Assembly: GCF_030546805.1 (NCBI RefSeq)
Contig: NZ_JAUOPC010000004.1
Location: forward strand, 186,001-250,000
DNA length: 64,000 bases
Source: Cyclobacterium sp. 1_MG-2023
GTDB lineage: Bacteria; Bacteroidota; Bacteroidia; Cytophagales; Cyclobacteriaceae
Direction of reading: 5' to 3'
Made by a program: the position numbers and the translations under genes. Shown one piece after another: positions 35,083 to 43,499 of the stretch; within the stretch, counting starts at the first letter, position 1, and every line of letters starts with the position of its first letter. Under the pieces are notes generated by a model, which saw only the letters and a program-made list of their open reading frames with translations, did no database searches and had not been told where the DNA came from.

Positions 35083-36228
35083 TTATTGGGTAGGTACTTG
35101 TTGATAGGGTTCTATTTTCATTCCATCCTTAATTTTGTTTACCCCGGATTGAATAATAGTTGTCCCTTCTGAAATATTGTTTTCATTCAAAATGAAATTT
35201 TTCCCTGCTTTCCCATTGATTTTCACCTCTTTTCTCTCCACTATAGAATCTGCTTTTAAGATAAATACAAAGTTTTTGTCTTGAATTTTGGCAATCGACT
35301 CCTGAGGAACCATGAGCACATCCGGATGTATCTGCTCCAAAATGATTTTACCCGTATTTCCACTTCTCAATAGCTTATCCGGATTGTCAAATTTTGCTCT
35401 CAAGGTGATGGCACCGGTGTTTCGGTCTATTTGCCCCGCATCAGCATCAATCACACCTTCTTCAGAATAGATGGTTCCATCTGCCAAGATTAACTTAACA
35501 TTAGGGTTCAATCGACGAGCAGTAGAATCCTCTTTCATTTTTTTATAAAAAAGATAGTTGGACTCACTCATCGCAAAATACACATAGACCTCACTGATAT
35601 CAGATAAAGTGGTTACAGGCTCATCATCTCCTTTGGCGACTAAATTACCTACCCGCATAGGAATCAATCCTATATAGCCACTTACCGGAGCCTTTATTTG
35701 CGTGAATTGCATGTCGATCTGACTTGTAGCTTTCAAGGCTTCTGCTTGGGCTAGTGAAGCTTTTGCAACTTCATAATTTGATTGCGCCGTCTTCATCTGT
35801 ACATCAGAAATCACTTCATGATCAATCAAAGGTTGAAGCCGTTCCATCTCTATTTTTGCGTTTTCGAGTTTTGCTTTTTCAACTTCCACTGCTGCTTGCG
35901 CATTCTTTAGTCTTTCTACATAGGGCAATGCATTGATGCTAAACAACAATTGTCCTTTCTCTACAAAATCTCCTTCATCCACATGGATTTTATCCAATAA
36001 ACCCTCAACTTGGGGACGAATTTCAACGTTTACTTTCCCCTCAATGGCTCCTAGGTATTCGAATGTAGTGATAGCAGAGTCCTTCTTCACAGTGGTTACA
36101 GGCAATGAAAGTGTTTCCACTTCTACCTGCTCACCCTTACTGTCGCATGAATAATTTGCCAAAGAAATAGCTATTATTAGCGATGTCAACAAAATGTTTT
36201 CGTTGAATATTGATTTAAATAGTCTCAT
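35083..36228 (-). CDS. RND periplasmic membrane-fusion protein (AcrA/MexA type)
   Basis: The 381-residue lipoprotein has a lipobox (SLANYSC, Cys at about 28), then a barrel-sandwich/lipoyl region (GKVNVEIRPQVEGLLDKIHVDEGDFVEKGQLLFSI), a coiled-coil hairpin (about 100-165), the second lipoyl half (APVSGYIGLIPMRVGNLV) and a beta-barrel plus membrane-proximal domain. It is the adapter between pump and outer-membrane channel. It is the first gene of the efflux operon, preceded by the long 36229-36875 spacer. Confidence 0.93.
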   Translation of the reverse strand: MRLFKSIFNENILLTSLIIAISLANYSCDSKGEQVEVETLSLPVTTVKKDSAITTFEYLGAIEGKVNVEIRPQVEGLLDKIHVDEGDFVEKGQLLFSINALPYVERLKNAQAAVEVEKAKLENAKIEMERLQPLIDHEVISDVQMKTAQSNYEVAKASLAQAEALKATSQIDMQFTQIKAPVSGYIGLIPMRVGNLVAKGDDEPVTTLSDISEVYVYFAMSESNYLFYKKMKEDSTARRLNPNVKLILADGTIYSEEGVIDADAGQIDRNTGAITLRAKFDNPDKLLRSGNTGKIILEQIHPDVLMVPQESIAKIQDKNFVFILKADSIVERKEVKINGKAGKNFILNENNISEGTTIIQSGVNKIKDGMKIEPYQQVPTQ

Positions 36229-36875
36229 TATTTATATAAAATTTTAAATTCTTGTGGTTAGTGATGCTGTTTTATAACCATTTGAATGCTTAGGTTTATC
36301 TGTTAATCAAAAAGCATTCCAACAAAACCCATGATGAAAGGATTATAGTTTGTTTGATCGGTAATTGTGGGTTTCAGATATTACTTAAAAAAGAAAAAAT
36401 AGCCTTAATTTCTGTTTTTAGACCGATTTTGGCTTAGGGAATAATTTTCTAAAAAGTTTTATTAATGATAAAAAAAATTAATTTTATCCAAAATTTAATT
36501 CTTAAAATAGAGGTTTAAATTTGAATTGAACTTGCTTTACATTAGCTTCTTTCAATGGAAAGAAACATAAAAAATGCGCCTCATTTCAACCCGAAATATG
36601 CAATAGCCTATCCAATACCTGCTGAAATCGATTTAAAATCAGGCATTTCATTGCTAGTAGGAGATTTTCTTGGGATTGCAAGTCTCCCTGAGAAAGCTCA
36701 GGAAATCCTTTTGCATAATCCAAATTCAATAATAGCCATCTTGAGTAATTTATGTTTTTGCCGAAACAAAAAAACACCCAGAGAGCTAATCAAAGCTTTC
36801 CGGGTGTTTTTTAAAGCCTATACCTGAATCAGGATATTGGCTGTGTATAATAGGATAATAAAATTTAGGTAAAGC
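36229..36875. other. Long spacer with an orphan reading frame, a possible small RNA or degenerate gene
   Basis: The 647-base region lies between the divergently placed efflux operon and the end of the beta-helix gene. Bases 36555-36827 encode an open frame of 90 residues with a fairly protein-like central part, but it runs straight through the terminator hairpin at 36769-36812, which argues against a normal gene. The segment before the hairpin could be a small RNA transcript. I recognise no family. The first 200 bases should hold the efflux operon promoter; no consensus pair was seen. Confidence 0.35.
36769..36812. terminator. Bidirectional hairpin terminator after the beta-helix gene
   Basis: AAAAAACACCC (36769-36779) and GGGTGTTTTTT (36802-36812) form an 11-base stem with A/T-run flanks on both strands, with an inner stem of GAGAGCT/AGCTTTC. 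It is suitable to end the leftward beta-helix gene 64 bases downstream of its stop. Confidence 0.85.
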
Positions 36876-38528
36876 TTATTTGGTAATAACCTTTACATCT
36901 TTAAACATAAATTTATTAGAACTTACACTAATTTTTTTGCCACTTTCTGTGCTAACATTTTTAAGAATAACTTTTTTGGTTATTACATTAGGGAATTGTT
37001 CTTGATAGGATTGGTCCGTTTTTTTGGAATTGAAATTTGAAAATATGGTTGGTCCTTTGTAGTCATCTGTGTGGTTGGAATCATCAATGTGTAGATTTTC
37101 AATTGTGATTTTTTCCGGCATATAAGCAGTATAGCCAAAATCATGTTGGCCGGAATATGATCCGCTGATTAATGAAGCATTGCTTTTACCACCACCATTT
37201 GGAACAAAAGTACAGTCTTTAATGATTAATTCCCCTTGCCAAGTGCTCCCATAATCGGAGCGTAGGTTTACGAGGCTTCTTCCACGAAGAGTAGAGTTTT
37301 CTACCAAAAAAGTACCGGATCCAATGGCATTGATTCCCATATGGCCCAAGGTAGAATTCCTAATCGTTGCATTGGCTACTCCTTTGTGCGCATCAAACCT
37401 AGAAAATGTGCAGTTATCGAAAAGGAGATTCTTACAATAGTTAGACCCCATTATTCCCCAATAGGTACCATCGTCGATGTCATTTGTTTGTTTACAGTTA
37501 ATGAAAGAAACGTTAAGCGCATGGCCCACCAAAATGTCGTAGGTTCCCATAGATACAGGTTTTCCTACAGAGCCTATTGTTTTGTAGGTTTTATGTCCTG
37601 TCAATACAGTGTTTTTAACGGTTACATTGGCACAATTACGTATACTTAAAAAACCGCCATAAGGGGCACCATGATCGCCTTCATCAGTGACGCGGTGCTC
37701 AAGTCCATCAATTATCACATTAGAACGCCTAACGGTAATGTTACGGCTGTAGTAGTTGTATTTTGATTCAGCCTGATTGGCAATGGTGACGAAGCGTCCA
37801 CCCTTTATCGTTAGGGTTTCCTTGTCAATTGGAAGTGCTGTGATTTCAGTGATATTTTCAAAGTCCCATATGATAGGAGCATCCATATCCACTTTTCCAT
37901 TTTCATCCACTAAAAAAATATCCGTTTGTGCGGAGCCATTGTCTTGATTCAATCCATATCTGATATAGTGTCTTACATTGTCATTGGTGACATTGATCAG
38001 CGATGGACCGGTAAGCTTGGCTTTTATTTTCTTCTGATTTTTCTTTAAAGAAGTGATGCCTTCAAGTTTGTAAGGTTTTAAGTTGGAGTTTACAATGAAT
38101 ACAGAAGCTTTGATATTCTCTACATCCTTATCGTCGATGATAAAAGTAGCCGTTCCGAAATCTGTATCTGTTTGTATATAGGCAGTTCGGTCTTTGCCAC
38201 CTATATAGTAACTGGCCCCATTATTGGCTTTTACGGATAAGTTTTGCTGATTGGCAAAAGCATGGGTTCCTGCAATGGCATGGATATCATCAGTTTTACC
38301 GTCGCCTTTGGCGCCAAAATCACTGTAGTGAACAAAGCCATCTTCTTTAAACTTCAAAGCATCATTCGGAGCAACATTTACATGTAGTTCCCCATTTTTT
38401 TTTACCTGAACCTGAGTTTTACCATTGTTGGATGTGAGCACCACATTTCCGAATGGCGAAGTGGTTTGGGCTTGGGAGCCAATTATACCGGTGAATACAA
38501 AAAACAAGAGGAGCAATTTTCTCATCAT
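36876..38528 (-). CDS. Secreted right-handed parallel beta-helix protein (pectate lyase/polygalacturonase-like fold)
   Basis: The 550-residue product has a signal peptide (ends near SQAQ, residue 21). The segment HYSDFGAKGDGKTDDIHAI is the marker of the pectate lyase superfamily/GH28-like N-terminal part, and a long series of short repeats follows (FDNCTFSRFDAHKG, TIRNSTLGHMG, VENSTLRGRSL, IKDCTFVPNGG), as in right-handed beta-helices. It may act on or bind plant or algal polysaccharide. Catalytic residues of GH28 are not clearly present, so the enzyme class is uncertain. It is alone on its strand with its own terminator. Confidence 0.82.
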   Translation of the reverse strand: MMRKLLLLFFVFTGIIGSQAQTTSPFGNVVLTSNNGKTQVQVKKNGELHVNVAPNDALKFKEDGFVHYSDFGAKGDGKTDDIHAIAGTHAFANQQNLSVKANNGASYYIGGKDRTAYIQTDTDFGTATFIIDDKDVENIKASVFIVNSNLKPYKLEGITSLKKNQKKIKAKLTGPSLINVTNDNVRHYIRYGLNQDNGSAQTDIFLVDENGKVDMDAPIIWDFENITEITALPIDKETLTIKGGRFVTIANQAESKYNYYSRNITVRRSNVIIDGLEHRVTDEGDHGAPYGGFLSIRNCANVTVKNTVLTGHKTYKTIGSVGKPVSMGTYDILVGHALNVSFINCKQTNDIDDGTYWGIMGSNYCKNLLFDNCTFSRFDAHKGVANATIRNSTLGHMGINAIGSGTFLVENSTLRGRSLVNLRSDYGSTWQGELIIKDCTFVPNGGGKSNASLISGSYSGQHDFGYTAYMPEKITIENLHIDDSNHTDDYKGPTIFSNFNSKKTDQSYQEQFPNVITKKVILKNVSTESGKKISVSSNKFMFKDVKVITK

Positions 38529-38652
38529 ATGGTTATTTTATTTGGTGGATTGATCAGGAAGCCTCAATGTTATTTTCATCTGCCCTCCTGAAGTATAGTA
38601 GAAGATTAAATTTGAAACAGAACACAAACTGGTAATTTTATCTCATAAAAAC

Positions 38653-38692
38653 AACAAACATTCTACCAGCAATACCTAGTAGAATGTTTGTT
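38653..38692 (-). terminator. Hairpin terminator candidate
   Basis: AACAAACATTCTAC (38653-38666) and its perfect reverse complement (38679-38692) have a 12-base loop. On the minus strand the stem is followed by GTTTTTATG. It may end transcripts of the leftward sigma-factor operon, although it is about 340 bases away. Confidence 0.5.
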
Positions 38693-38780
38693 TGTGGTAA
38701 CTGATTATTGCGTATTATATTGGTTTGCAAACTACTGGGATGAAGCCGGATAATGCAATGGTTCTTTCTTTGCTTGGTGA

Positions 38781-38902
38781 AATCACTTGAAAATCAGCCA
38801 CTTTTTGCTGTTTTCTACCTTGCCTGTCTACTGTTTAGTTGCCTATTGGTAGGCAGGTCAGTTATGGCTTTCCTACTACAATTAATAATTAGGCTGATTT
38901 TC
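38781..38902. repeat. Dispersed intergenic repeat, copy A
   Basis: The 21-base segment starting at 38781 matches the start of copy B at 40440 in 19 of 21 positions (shared end AATCAGCCA). Inside this copy GAAAATCAGCC (38790-38800) is exactly inverted at 38892-38902, so the element has terminal inverted arms. Confidence 0.5.
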
Positions 38903-39030
38903 CTGTGGCAACTCCCTTTATAGCGCGTCTCACTAGGTAATCCGGTTAAGCAGGGACATAGCGACATCGAAATAACTTTAACATAGGCTGTAATTCCATA
39001 CCGCCATAGTTTTACTTTTTCGGCGGATTT

Positions 39031-39687
39031 TTATAAGTGGTAAGATTTAAGCTCATCTAACTGTTCGGCTGCTTTATCAATTTGCTTACCACTTGCCAAG
39101 TTTATTAACCAATTCACCTTTTTATCGGTAATGTTTTTCGGATTCATGCGAATAAATATCCATACCGAAATGCTAGCTAATAATAAGGTGAAACAACTTT
39201 GAATAATGACCCATGCCAATGGGAATTCTCCGGTAAAATCAATAAATCCAATCTGTAGAAGGGTGTAAAATGGTAGCTGTAGGTACCAGTAGCGCATGTT
39301 GCTGACCAAATTCAGTTTTAGGTTCGACAATTCTTCTTGAATAGACACAACAGGACCGGAAAAATTAATTTGATTGGCCATGACCAAGTGTTTGGCATAA
39401 TCAAATAGTACCTTAATATTGGTCAACAATATGGCTCCAATTGAGAACATAAAGAGAGGATTGGTAAAAGGTTGATGTTTAACTGTGTAGGACAGGATTG
39501 TTGCTAAAATTGCAATATAAATGGTTCCGAACACCAAACCTGTTACCTTCTCGGCCTTGAGCCCAAAAAGCGCTTTACGCGAACGTTGACTTACTTGATA
39601 TTTTAATATTTTGGTATTCAATTGAATTACCTGTTCAATTTTACTGTTTTGAACCTTCCATAAATTTTGAATGCTTTGCTCTTCCAT
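39031..39687 (-). CDS. Membrane protein partner of the ECF sigma factor
   Basis: The 218-residue protein has a charged N-terminus (MEEQSIQNLWKVQNSKIEQ) and about four hydrophobic helices (VTGLVFGTIYIAILATILS, PLFMFSIGAILLTNIKVLF, YLQLPFYTLLQIGFID, WVIIQSCFTLLLASISVWIFI). Its start is two bases from the sigma gene's stop (39689), so the two are translationally coupled. Proteins of this layout commonly follow SigW/RpoE-like genes in Bacteroidota and probably act as membrane-bound modulators or anti-sigma factors. It has no zinc-finger anti-sigma motif. Function is inferred from position. Confidence 0.7.
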   Translation of the reverse strand: MEEQSIQNLWKVQNSKIEQVIQLNTKILKYQVSQRSRKALFGLKAEKVTGLVFGTIYIAILATILSYTVKHQPFTNPLFMFSIGAILLTNIKVLFDYAKHLVMANQINFSGPVVSIQEELSNLKLNLVSNMRYWYLQLPFYTLLQIGFIDFTGEFPLAWVIIQSCFTLLLASISVWIFIRMNPKNITDKKVNWLINLASGKQIDKAAEQLDELKSYHL

Positions 39688-39688
39688 T

Positions 39689-40204
39689 TTATTTTTGATT
39701 TAATAATGTGAATTTTTCTTTTAATGTACTTTTTAATCTGTTGAGTTTTGTTGCCACATTGGATACTGTTATCCCCATGATTTCGGCGATCTCTGCATAA
39801 CTTTTTTCTTCCAGATATAACAGCATCAATGCCCTGTCAAAATGTTTGAACTCACTGATGAGAGAATAAAGTTGACGGACGTTTTCATTTAGCGTTGTTT
39901 CTGCCGGAGCAGCAATCTCCACAAACCTATCATCCATCTTGGTGTTTATCGCAGCTCTTTTGCTCTCTTTTCTGTAACTGGATATGGCTACATTTAATGC
40001 GATGCGATATAGCCATGTTGAAAATTTCAAAGTTGGTTGGTAACTGGGATAAGCCTTCCAGACTTGAATAGTGATCTCCTGAATTAAGTCTTTTACCTCC
40101 TCTTCGTCACGCTTATAAGACCTGGCGACTTTGTAAAGTATGCCTTTGTTCTCAGCAAGGTGTTGTAAGAATGCATCCGAAAGCTTATTTTCTGAAACTG
40201 TCAT
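39689..40204 (-). CDS. ECF-type RNA polymerase sigma-70 factor
   Basis: The 171-residue protein has region 2 (EVKDLIQEITIQVWKAYPSYQPTLKFSTWLYRIALNVA) and region 4 (LMLLYLEEKSYAEIAEIMGITVSNVATKLNRLKSTLKEKF) with a helix-turn-helix. These are the two domains of extracytoplasmic-function sigma factors. It is followed directly by a four-helix membrane protein. It may control an envelope or stress response; its own promoter and targets cannot be named. It is transcribed away from the repeat-containing spacer at 40205-40678. Confidence 0.9.
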   Translation of the reverse strand: MTVSENKLSDAFLQHLAENKGILYKVARSYKRDEEEVKDLIQEITIQVWKAYPSYQPTLKFSTWLYRIALNVAISSYRKESKRAAINTKMDDRFVEIAAPAETTLNENVRQLYSLISEFKHFDRALMLLYLEEKSYAEIAEIMGITVSNVATKLNRLKSTLKEKFTLLNQK

Positions 40205-40435
40205 TTGGATTACTTTTCTTAGTAATTCGTTATTTTAGTAAAATAATCACAGCATCATGGAAAAAAATCAAAAAAAATAATTTGATTCCCGAAGCTCGGC
40301 CTGAATTAGAGGGGTATACAATGCTTGCTTGCTGGCAAATAAATAGATTGAGGCTTGGGTACTGTAGATCAATAATCCCGTGGATAACCTGTTAGATGCT
40401 TGATCCCGAATTAGTCTATAGCTCTTCTCTTGGGT

Positions 40436-40590
40436 GCTAAAATCACTTCAGAATCAGCCATTTCGTCGTTGCTTGGAGATTTAAGCATCGCATCGCTATA
40501 CTAAAATCTCCAAATAGCCTGATATGAAGCCGTTGCAAACCTTTCCCAAAACACGTAAATCTTATCGCATAATCCAGGTTAAAAAATTGA
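40436..40590. repeat. Dispersed intergenic repeat, copy B
   Basis: Contains the segment shared with copy A (AATCACTT..A.AATCAGCC) near 40441-40459, an internal exact inverted pair TTGGAGATTT (40473-40482) and AAATCTCCAA (40504-40513), and the stretch ACTAAAATCTCCAAATAGCC at 40500-40519, which is almost identical to copy C at 43126-43145. The end GCATAATCC is shared with copy C. Confidence 0.55.
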
Positions 40591-40625
40591 TGGGGCTTAA
40601 TAGCAAGGGGGGTAAAAAATTGGGC

Positions 40626-40655
40626 AAAAAAATAGGTGAATTTTACTTCACCTAT
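40626..40655 (-). terminator. Terminator of the luciferase-like monooxygenase gene
   Basis: ATAGGTGAA (40632-40640) and TTCACCTAT (40647-40655) form a stem. On the minus strand it is followed by a T-run (A-run 40626-40632 on the plus strand), 24 bases after the stop codon. Confidence 0.85.
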
Positions 40656-40678
40656 ATCTAGCCTTTAAATGCAAAAGC

Positions 40679-41683
40679 TTATAATTGATTTTGATGACTA
40701 AGAGATTGGAATGCCTTGGCGGTATACTGAAGTGAACGAAGCCTTTTTTCATGATCAAAAACATTGGTGGTAACCATTACTTCATCTAAGTCATGTCTTT
40801 CTATAAAGGATGCTAACGCTTTGCTGACCTTTTCATAACTGCCTATAAAAGCATATTGCGTCATTTGTTTGATGGCTGCTTCCTCCTGCGGGCTCCATAT
40901 CTCATCCATGTTTTTTACAAGTGGAGAAAGAGGGTAGGACCTTCCTCTGATAATCCCTAAAGCCATTTGGTAAAAGGATGTAGCCAGATAAGCTGCTTCT
41001 TCATCCGTATCTGCTACAACTATATTCAAACAGGCTACCAAATAAGGAAGGCTGCTTTGTGTGGATGCTTTGAAGTTCTGTTTGTAATAAGTACTTGCCT
41101 GGCTAAAGTAAGTAGGTGCAAAGTGACTTGCGAAAACGTAAGGAAGTCCTTTTTTTGCGGCGAGCACAGCACTGTCCATGCTTGAACCCAAAAGGTAAAT
41201 CGGCACATCGAGCCCTTCCGCAGGATAAGCTCGAACAGGGGCATCTAGGTTTTCCTCAGAAAATAACAATTGTAATTCCTCCAAATCTTGGGGGAATTCC
41301 TGAACCGTTTCTAATTTGCCTCTTCTTAGAACTGAAGCCGTTTTTTGATCAGTTCCAGGAGCTCGGCCCAGACCCAGATCAATCCTGCCCGGGTAAAGCG
41401 TCTCCAAAGTGCCAATTTGTTCGGCCACCATTAATGGACTGTGATTGGGTAACATTATACCTCCGGAACCCACCCTAATAGATTTCGTTCCTCCTGCAAT
41501 ATGCCCCATTAATACGGTGGGTGCTGAACTTCCCACGTAGGGCATATTGTGGTGTTCTGCTAACCAAAATCGTTTGTATCCCCAAGATTCTGCGTGCCTG
41601 GCTATATCCAAAGATCTTTTATAGGCATCGGCAGCATCATGTCCTTCTTTCAGTATGGCTAAATCTAAAATTGAGTATTTCAT
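40679..41683 (-). CDS. LLM-class flavin-dependent oxidoreductase (luciferase-like)
   Basis: The 334-residue protein belongs to the luciferase-like TIM-barrel monooxygenase family, close in pattern to Escherichia coli YhbW. Markers are [63 protein letters not shown] and [23 protein letters not shown]. It uses FMNH2 or a similar reduced flavin from a partner reductase; the substrate is unknown. It has its own terminator and is one gene upstream of the repeat spacer. The next gene up is an Old Yellow Enzyme, so both may serve oxidative detoxification, but they have separate terminators and are separately transcribed. Confidence 0.88.
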   Translation of the reverse strand: MKYSILDLAILKEGHDAADAYKRSLDIARHAESWGYKRFWLAEHHNMPYVGSSAPTVLMGHIAGGTKSIRVGSGGIMLPNHSPLMVAEQIGTLETLYPGRIDLGLGRAPGTDQKTASVLRRGKLETVQEFPQDLEELQLLFSEENLDAPVRAYPAEGLDVPIYLLGSSMDSAVLAAKKGLPYVFASHFAPTYFSQASTYYKQNFKASTQSSLPYLVACLNIVVADTDEEAAYLATSFYQMALGIIRGRSYPLSPLVKNMDEIWSPQEEAAIKQMTQYAFIGSYEKVSKALASFIERHDLDEVMVTTNVFDHEKRLRSLQYTAKAFQSLSHQNQL

Positions 41684-41796
41684 AGTAATTTATATTGAAT
41701 CTAAAACCTTTGAAATAGTTTTTAAGTTCCTCAAAAGGAGAGCTGGTTTGGTGAGCTAAATATGGGAAAATAGATGGTGTTAAAGGGGTAAATAAA

Positions 41797-41827
41797 AGCC
41801 TCACCATAGCTGAGCTAAGGTGAGGCT
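41797..41827 (-). terminator. Terminator of the Old Yellow Enzyme gene
   Basis: AGCCTCACC (41797-41805) and GGTGAGGCT (41819-41827) form a 9-base stem. The minus strand then reads TTTATTT, about 55 bases after the stop. Confidence 0.8.
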
Positions 41828-41882
41828 AAACTGTAAACCTGAAAAGCCTATGGGGGCAGTTTAGTTATTTACGGACTTATTT

Positions 41883-42974
41883 TCAATCCATCTTAGGGTA
41901 ATCGGTATAGCCCTTTTCACCGGGGGTATAAAAAGTGGACTCGTCCCAATCTGCTAATGCTGCATATTTTTCAAACCTCTCGGGCAAATCCGGGTTGGAA
42001 ATAAACAATTTCCCGTAGGCGACCGCGTCTGCCAATCCTTCAAGGATAAAATTGTTTCCTTTTTGTTGATCAAATCCAGCATTGATAATTAACTTTCCTT
42101 TGTAGGTAGGGCGATAGCGTTTGGCAATGTCCGTTTCTGCGTAGGGAATGTCGGAAACATCATTAAATGGTTCTGAAAGATGAAGGTATGCCAAATTATA
42201 CTTGTTGAGGTTTTCTATGATATAATCAAATGTAGGAATACTTTCTTCGTCCATGGTCATTCCAAAAATCCCATTTAAGGATGGGTTTAGCCTTAGTCCA
42301 ATTCTGTTTTCAGGAATCACCTCTTTAATTGCATCGATGATTTCAAACAAAATTTTGGCTCTATTGGCGATACTTCCTCCATATTCATCTAATCTTACAT
42401 TGGATGTTCGACTAAAGAATTGATGCAATAGATACCCATTGGAACTGTGGATTTCTACTCCATCAAAGCCCGCTTCCCAAGCATTTTTTGCACCATTCTT
42501 AAAGTCTGCTATTGTTTGTTTGATTTCCGGTAGGGTCATTTCCTTAGGGGTGACCGTGTCCTTAAATCCCTTGGGTGTAAAGGACTTCGCTTTGGGATTA
42601 ATGGCAGAAGGGGCCAGAGGTAAATTTCCTTCATGGAAATCGGGATGAGAGATTCTGCCCACATGCCATAACTGCAAAAATATTTTACCTCCTTCTTCAT
42701 GAACAGCCTTCGTTACTTTTTTCCAACCTGCTACTTGGGCTTTGGTATGGATACCGGGGGTGTTGATATAACCTACTGCCCTTTCCGAAATTTGGGAACC
42801 TTCAGTTATAATCAACCCTGCTGAAGCCCTTTGCCTGTAATATTCAGCATGTAAATCGGTGGGCGCTTTATCCAGATTGTCTGCCCGGCTTCTTGTCATA
42901 GGGGCCATTACAAGGCGGTTGGTCAATGTTAAATCTCCTATGGTAAGGGATTCTAAAAGTGGTTGCTTTTGCAT
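41883..42974 (-). CDS. Old Yellow Enzyme-family alkene reductase
   Basis: The 363-residue FMN TIM-barrel enzyme shows the family motifs LVMAPMTRSRA, the GRISHPDFH region, GFDGVEIHSSNGYLLHQFFS (His and Asn that bind substrate oxygen) and DEYGGSIANRAKI. It reduces activated C=C bonds of enones and nitro compounds with NADPH, in the cytoplasm. The pattern is that of the NemA/XenA group of 12-oxophytodienoate reductase-like proteins. It has a hairpin terminator downstream. The upstream spacer (42975-43499) shows no clear promoter. Confidence 0.92.
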   Translation of the reverse strand: MQKQPLLESLTIGDLTLTNRLVMAPMTRSRADNLDKAPTDLHAEYYRQRASAGLIITEGSQISERAVGYINTPGIHTKAQVAGWKKVTKAVHEEGGKIFLQLWHVGRISHPDFHEGNLPLAPSAINPKAKSFTPKGFKDTVTPKEMTLPEIKQTIADFKNGAKNAWEAGFDGVEIHSSNGYLLHQFFSRTSNVRLDEYGGSIANRAKILFEIIDAIKEVIPENRIGLRLNPSLNGIFGMTMDEESIPTFDYIIENLNKYNLAYLHLSEPFNDVSDIPYAETDIAKRYRPTYKGKLIINAGFDQQKGNNFILEGLADAVAYGKLFISNPDLPERFEKYAALADWDESTFYTPGEKGYTDYPKMD

Positions 42975-43099
42975 ATTTGTTATTTTTTGTTGATCTTTTG
43001 ATAAGCTTTCATTATTAAACCAACTGAGAAATCAATAAAAGGTTGGTTGAATGAATTAATTATTGATGCTGCAATTTCTGATCCATTCTTAAACCTGAA

Positions 43100-43215
43100 A
43101 TATGCAGTAGACCTACTGTTACGTACTAGAATCTCCAAACAGCCTGATTTTCTTGGAATGGCAAATTTTCCGGTTAACACATGGATTCCAACTGCATAAT
43201 CCGGGTAGAAAATTG
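43100..43215. repeat. Dispersed intergenic repeat, copy C
   Basis: ACTAGAATCTCCAAACAGCC (43126-43145) matches copy B at 40500-40519 in 18 of 20 positions, and the following CTGATTTTC resembles the right arm of copy A. The end GCATAATCCGGGT is shared with copy B's GCATAATCCAGGT. The copy looks shorter and more degraded than A or B. Confidence 0.5.
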
Positions 43216-43436
43216 TAAACATACTAGTCCGGGAACGCCAAAATCAGCTCTATAGTTTTGCCAAGGATATAAAATTTAGGCAAAGTTTGGTTTGGTTACC
43301 ATTTGCGCATAACGCTTAATTTCTGTGTTAAGGAAAGTAAATAGATGTAATTTTCTGTTTAAGTTGATTATGGAATAGCAACCATCATTTATTGTGTGGG
43401 GTAAAAAAATAAATTGCAGTCAATAAAATAAGCAAT

Positions 43437-43473
43437 AAAAAAACCGACTCCCTGTCATAGACAAGAAGTCGGT
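43437..43473 (-). terminator. Rho-independent terminator of purL
   Basis: ACCGACT (43443-43449) and AGTCGGT (43467-43473) form the stem base, and the minus strand continues with seven T, 27 bases after the purL stop. Confidence 0.85.
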
Positions 43474-43499
43474 AAATATCAAAAAACTAGACTAAGTTT

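Larger units (their letters stand above)
38529..39030. other. Spacer with two hairpin structures and repeat copy A
   Basis: This 502-base spacer between the beta-helix gene and the sigma-factor operon contains a 14-base perfect hairpin at 38653-38692 and a degenerate repeat at 38781-38902. A further stem, CCTGTCTAC with GTAGGCAGG, can form near 38824-38857. No protein-like frame is seen. Confidence 0.5.
40205..40678. other. Spacer with repeat copy B
   Basis: The 474-base space upstream of the sigma gene holds copy B of the intergenic repeat (40436-40590) and the terminator of the luciferase-like gene (40626-40655). No credible gene is present; possible sigma promoter elements cannot be assigned. 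Confidence 0.5.
42975..43499. other. Spacer with repeat copy C
   Basis: The 525-base region holds copy C of the dispersed repeat (43100-43215) and the purL terminator (43437-43473). An 80-codon frame at 42980-43222 overlaps the repeat and has no protein-like features, so I do not annotate it. Bases 43223-43436 are AT-rich with nothing recognisable. Confidence 0.5.

Noticed and set aside
36421-36780. 6S RNA, RNase P RNA or SRP RNA in the spacer
   Set aside because: None of the conserved motifs of those RNAs could be found; only the terminator hairpin is clear.
42980-43222. An 80-codon open frame on the minus strand
   Set aside because: It lies over repeat copy C and has no recognisable protein features.
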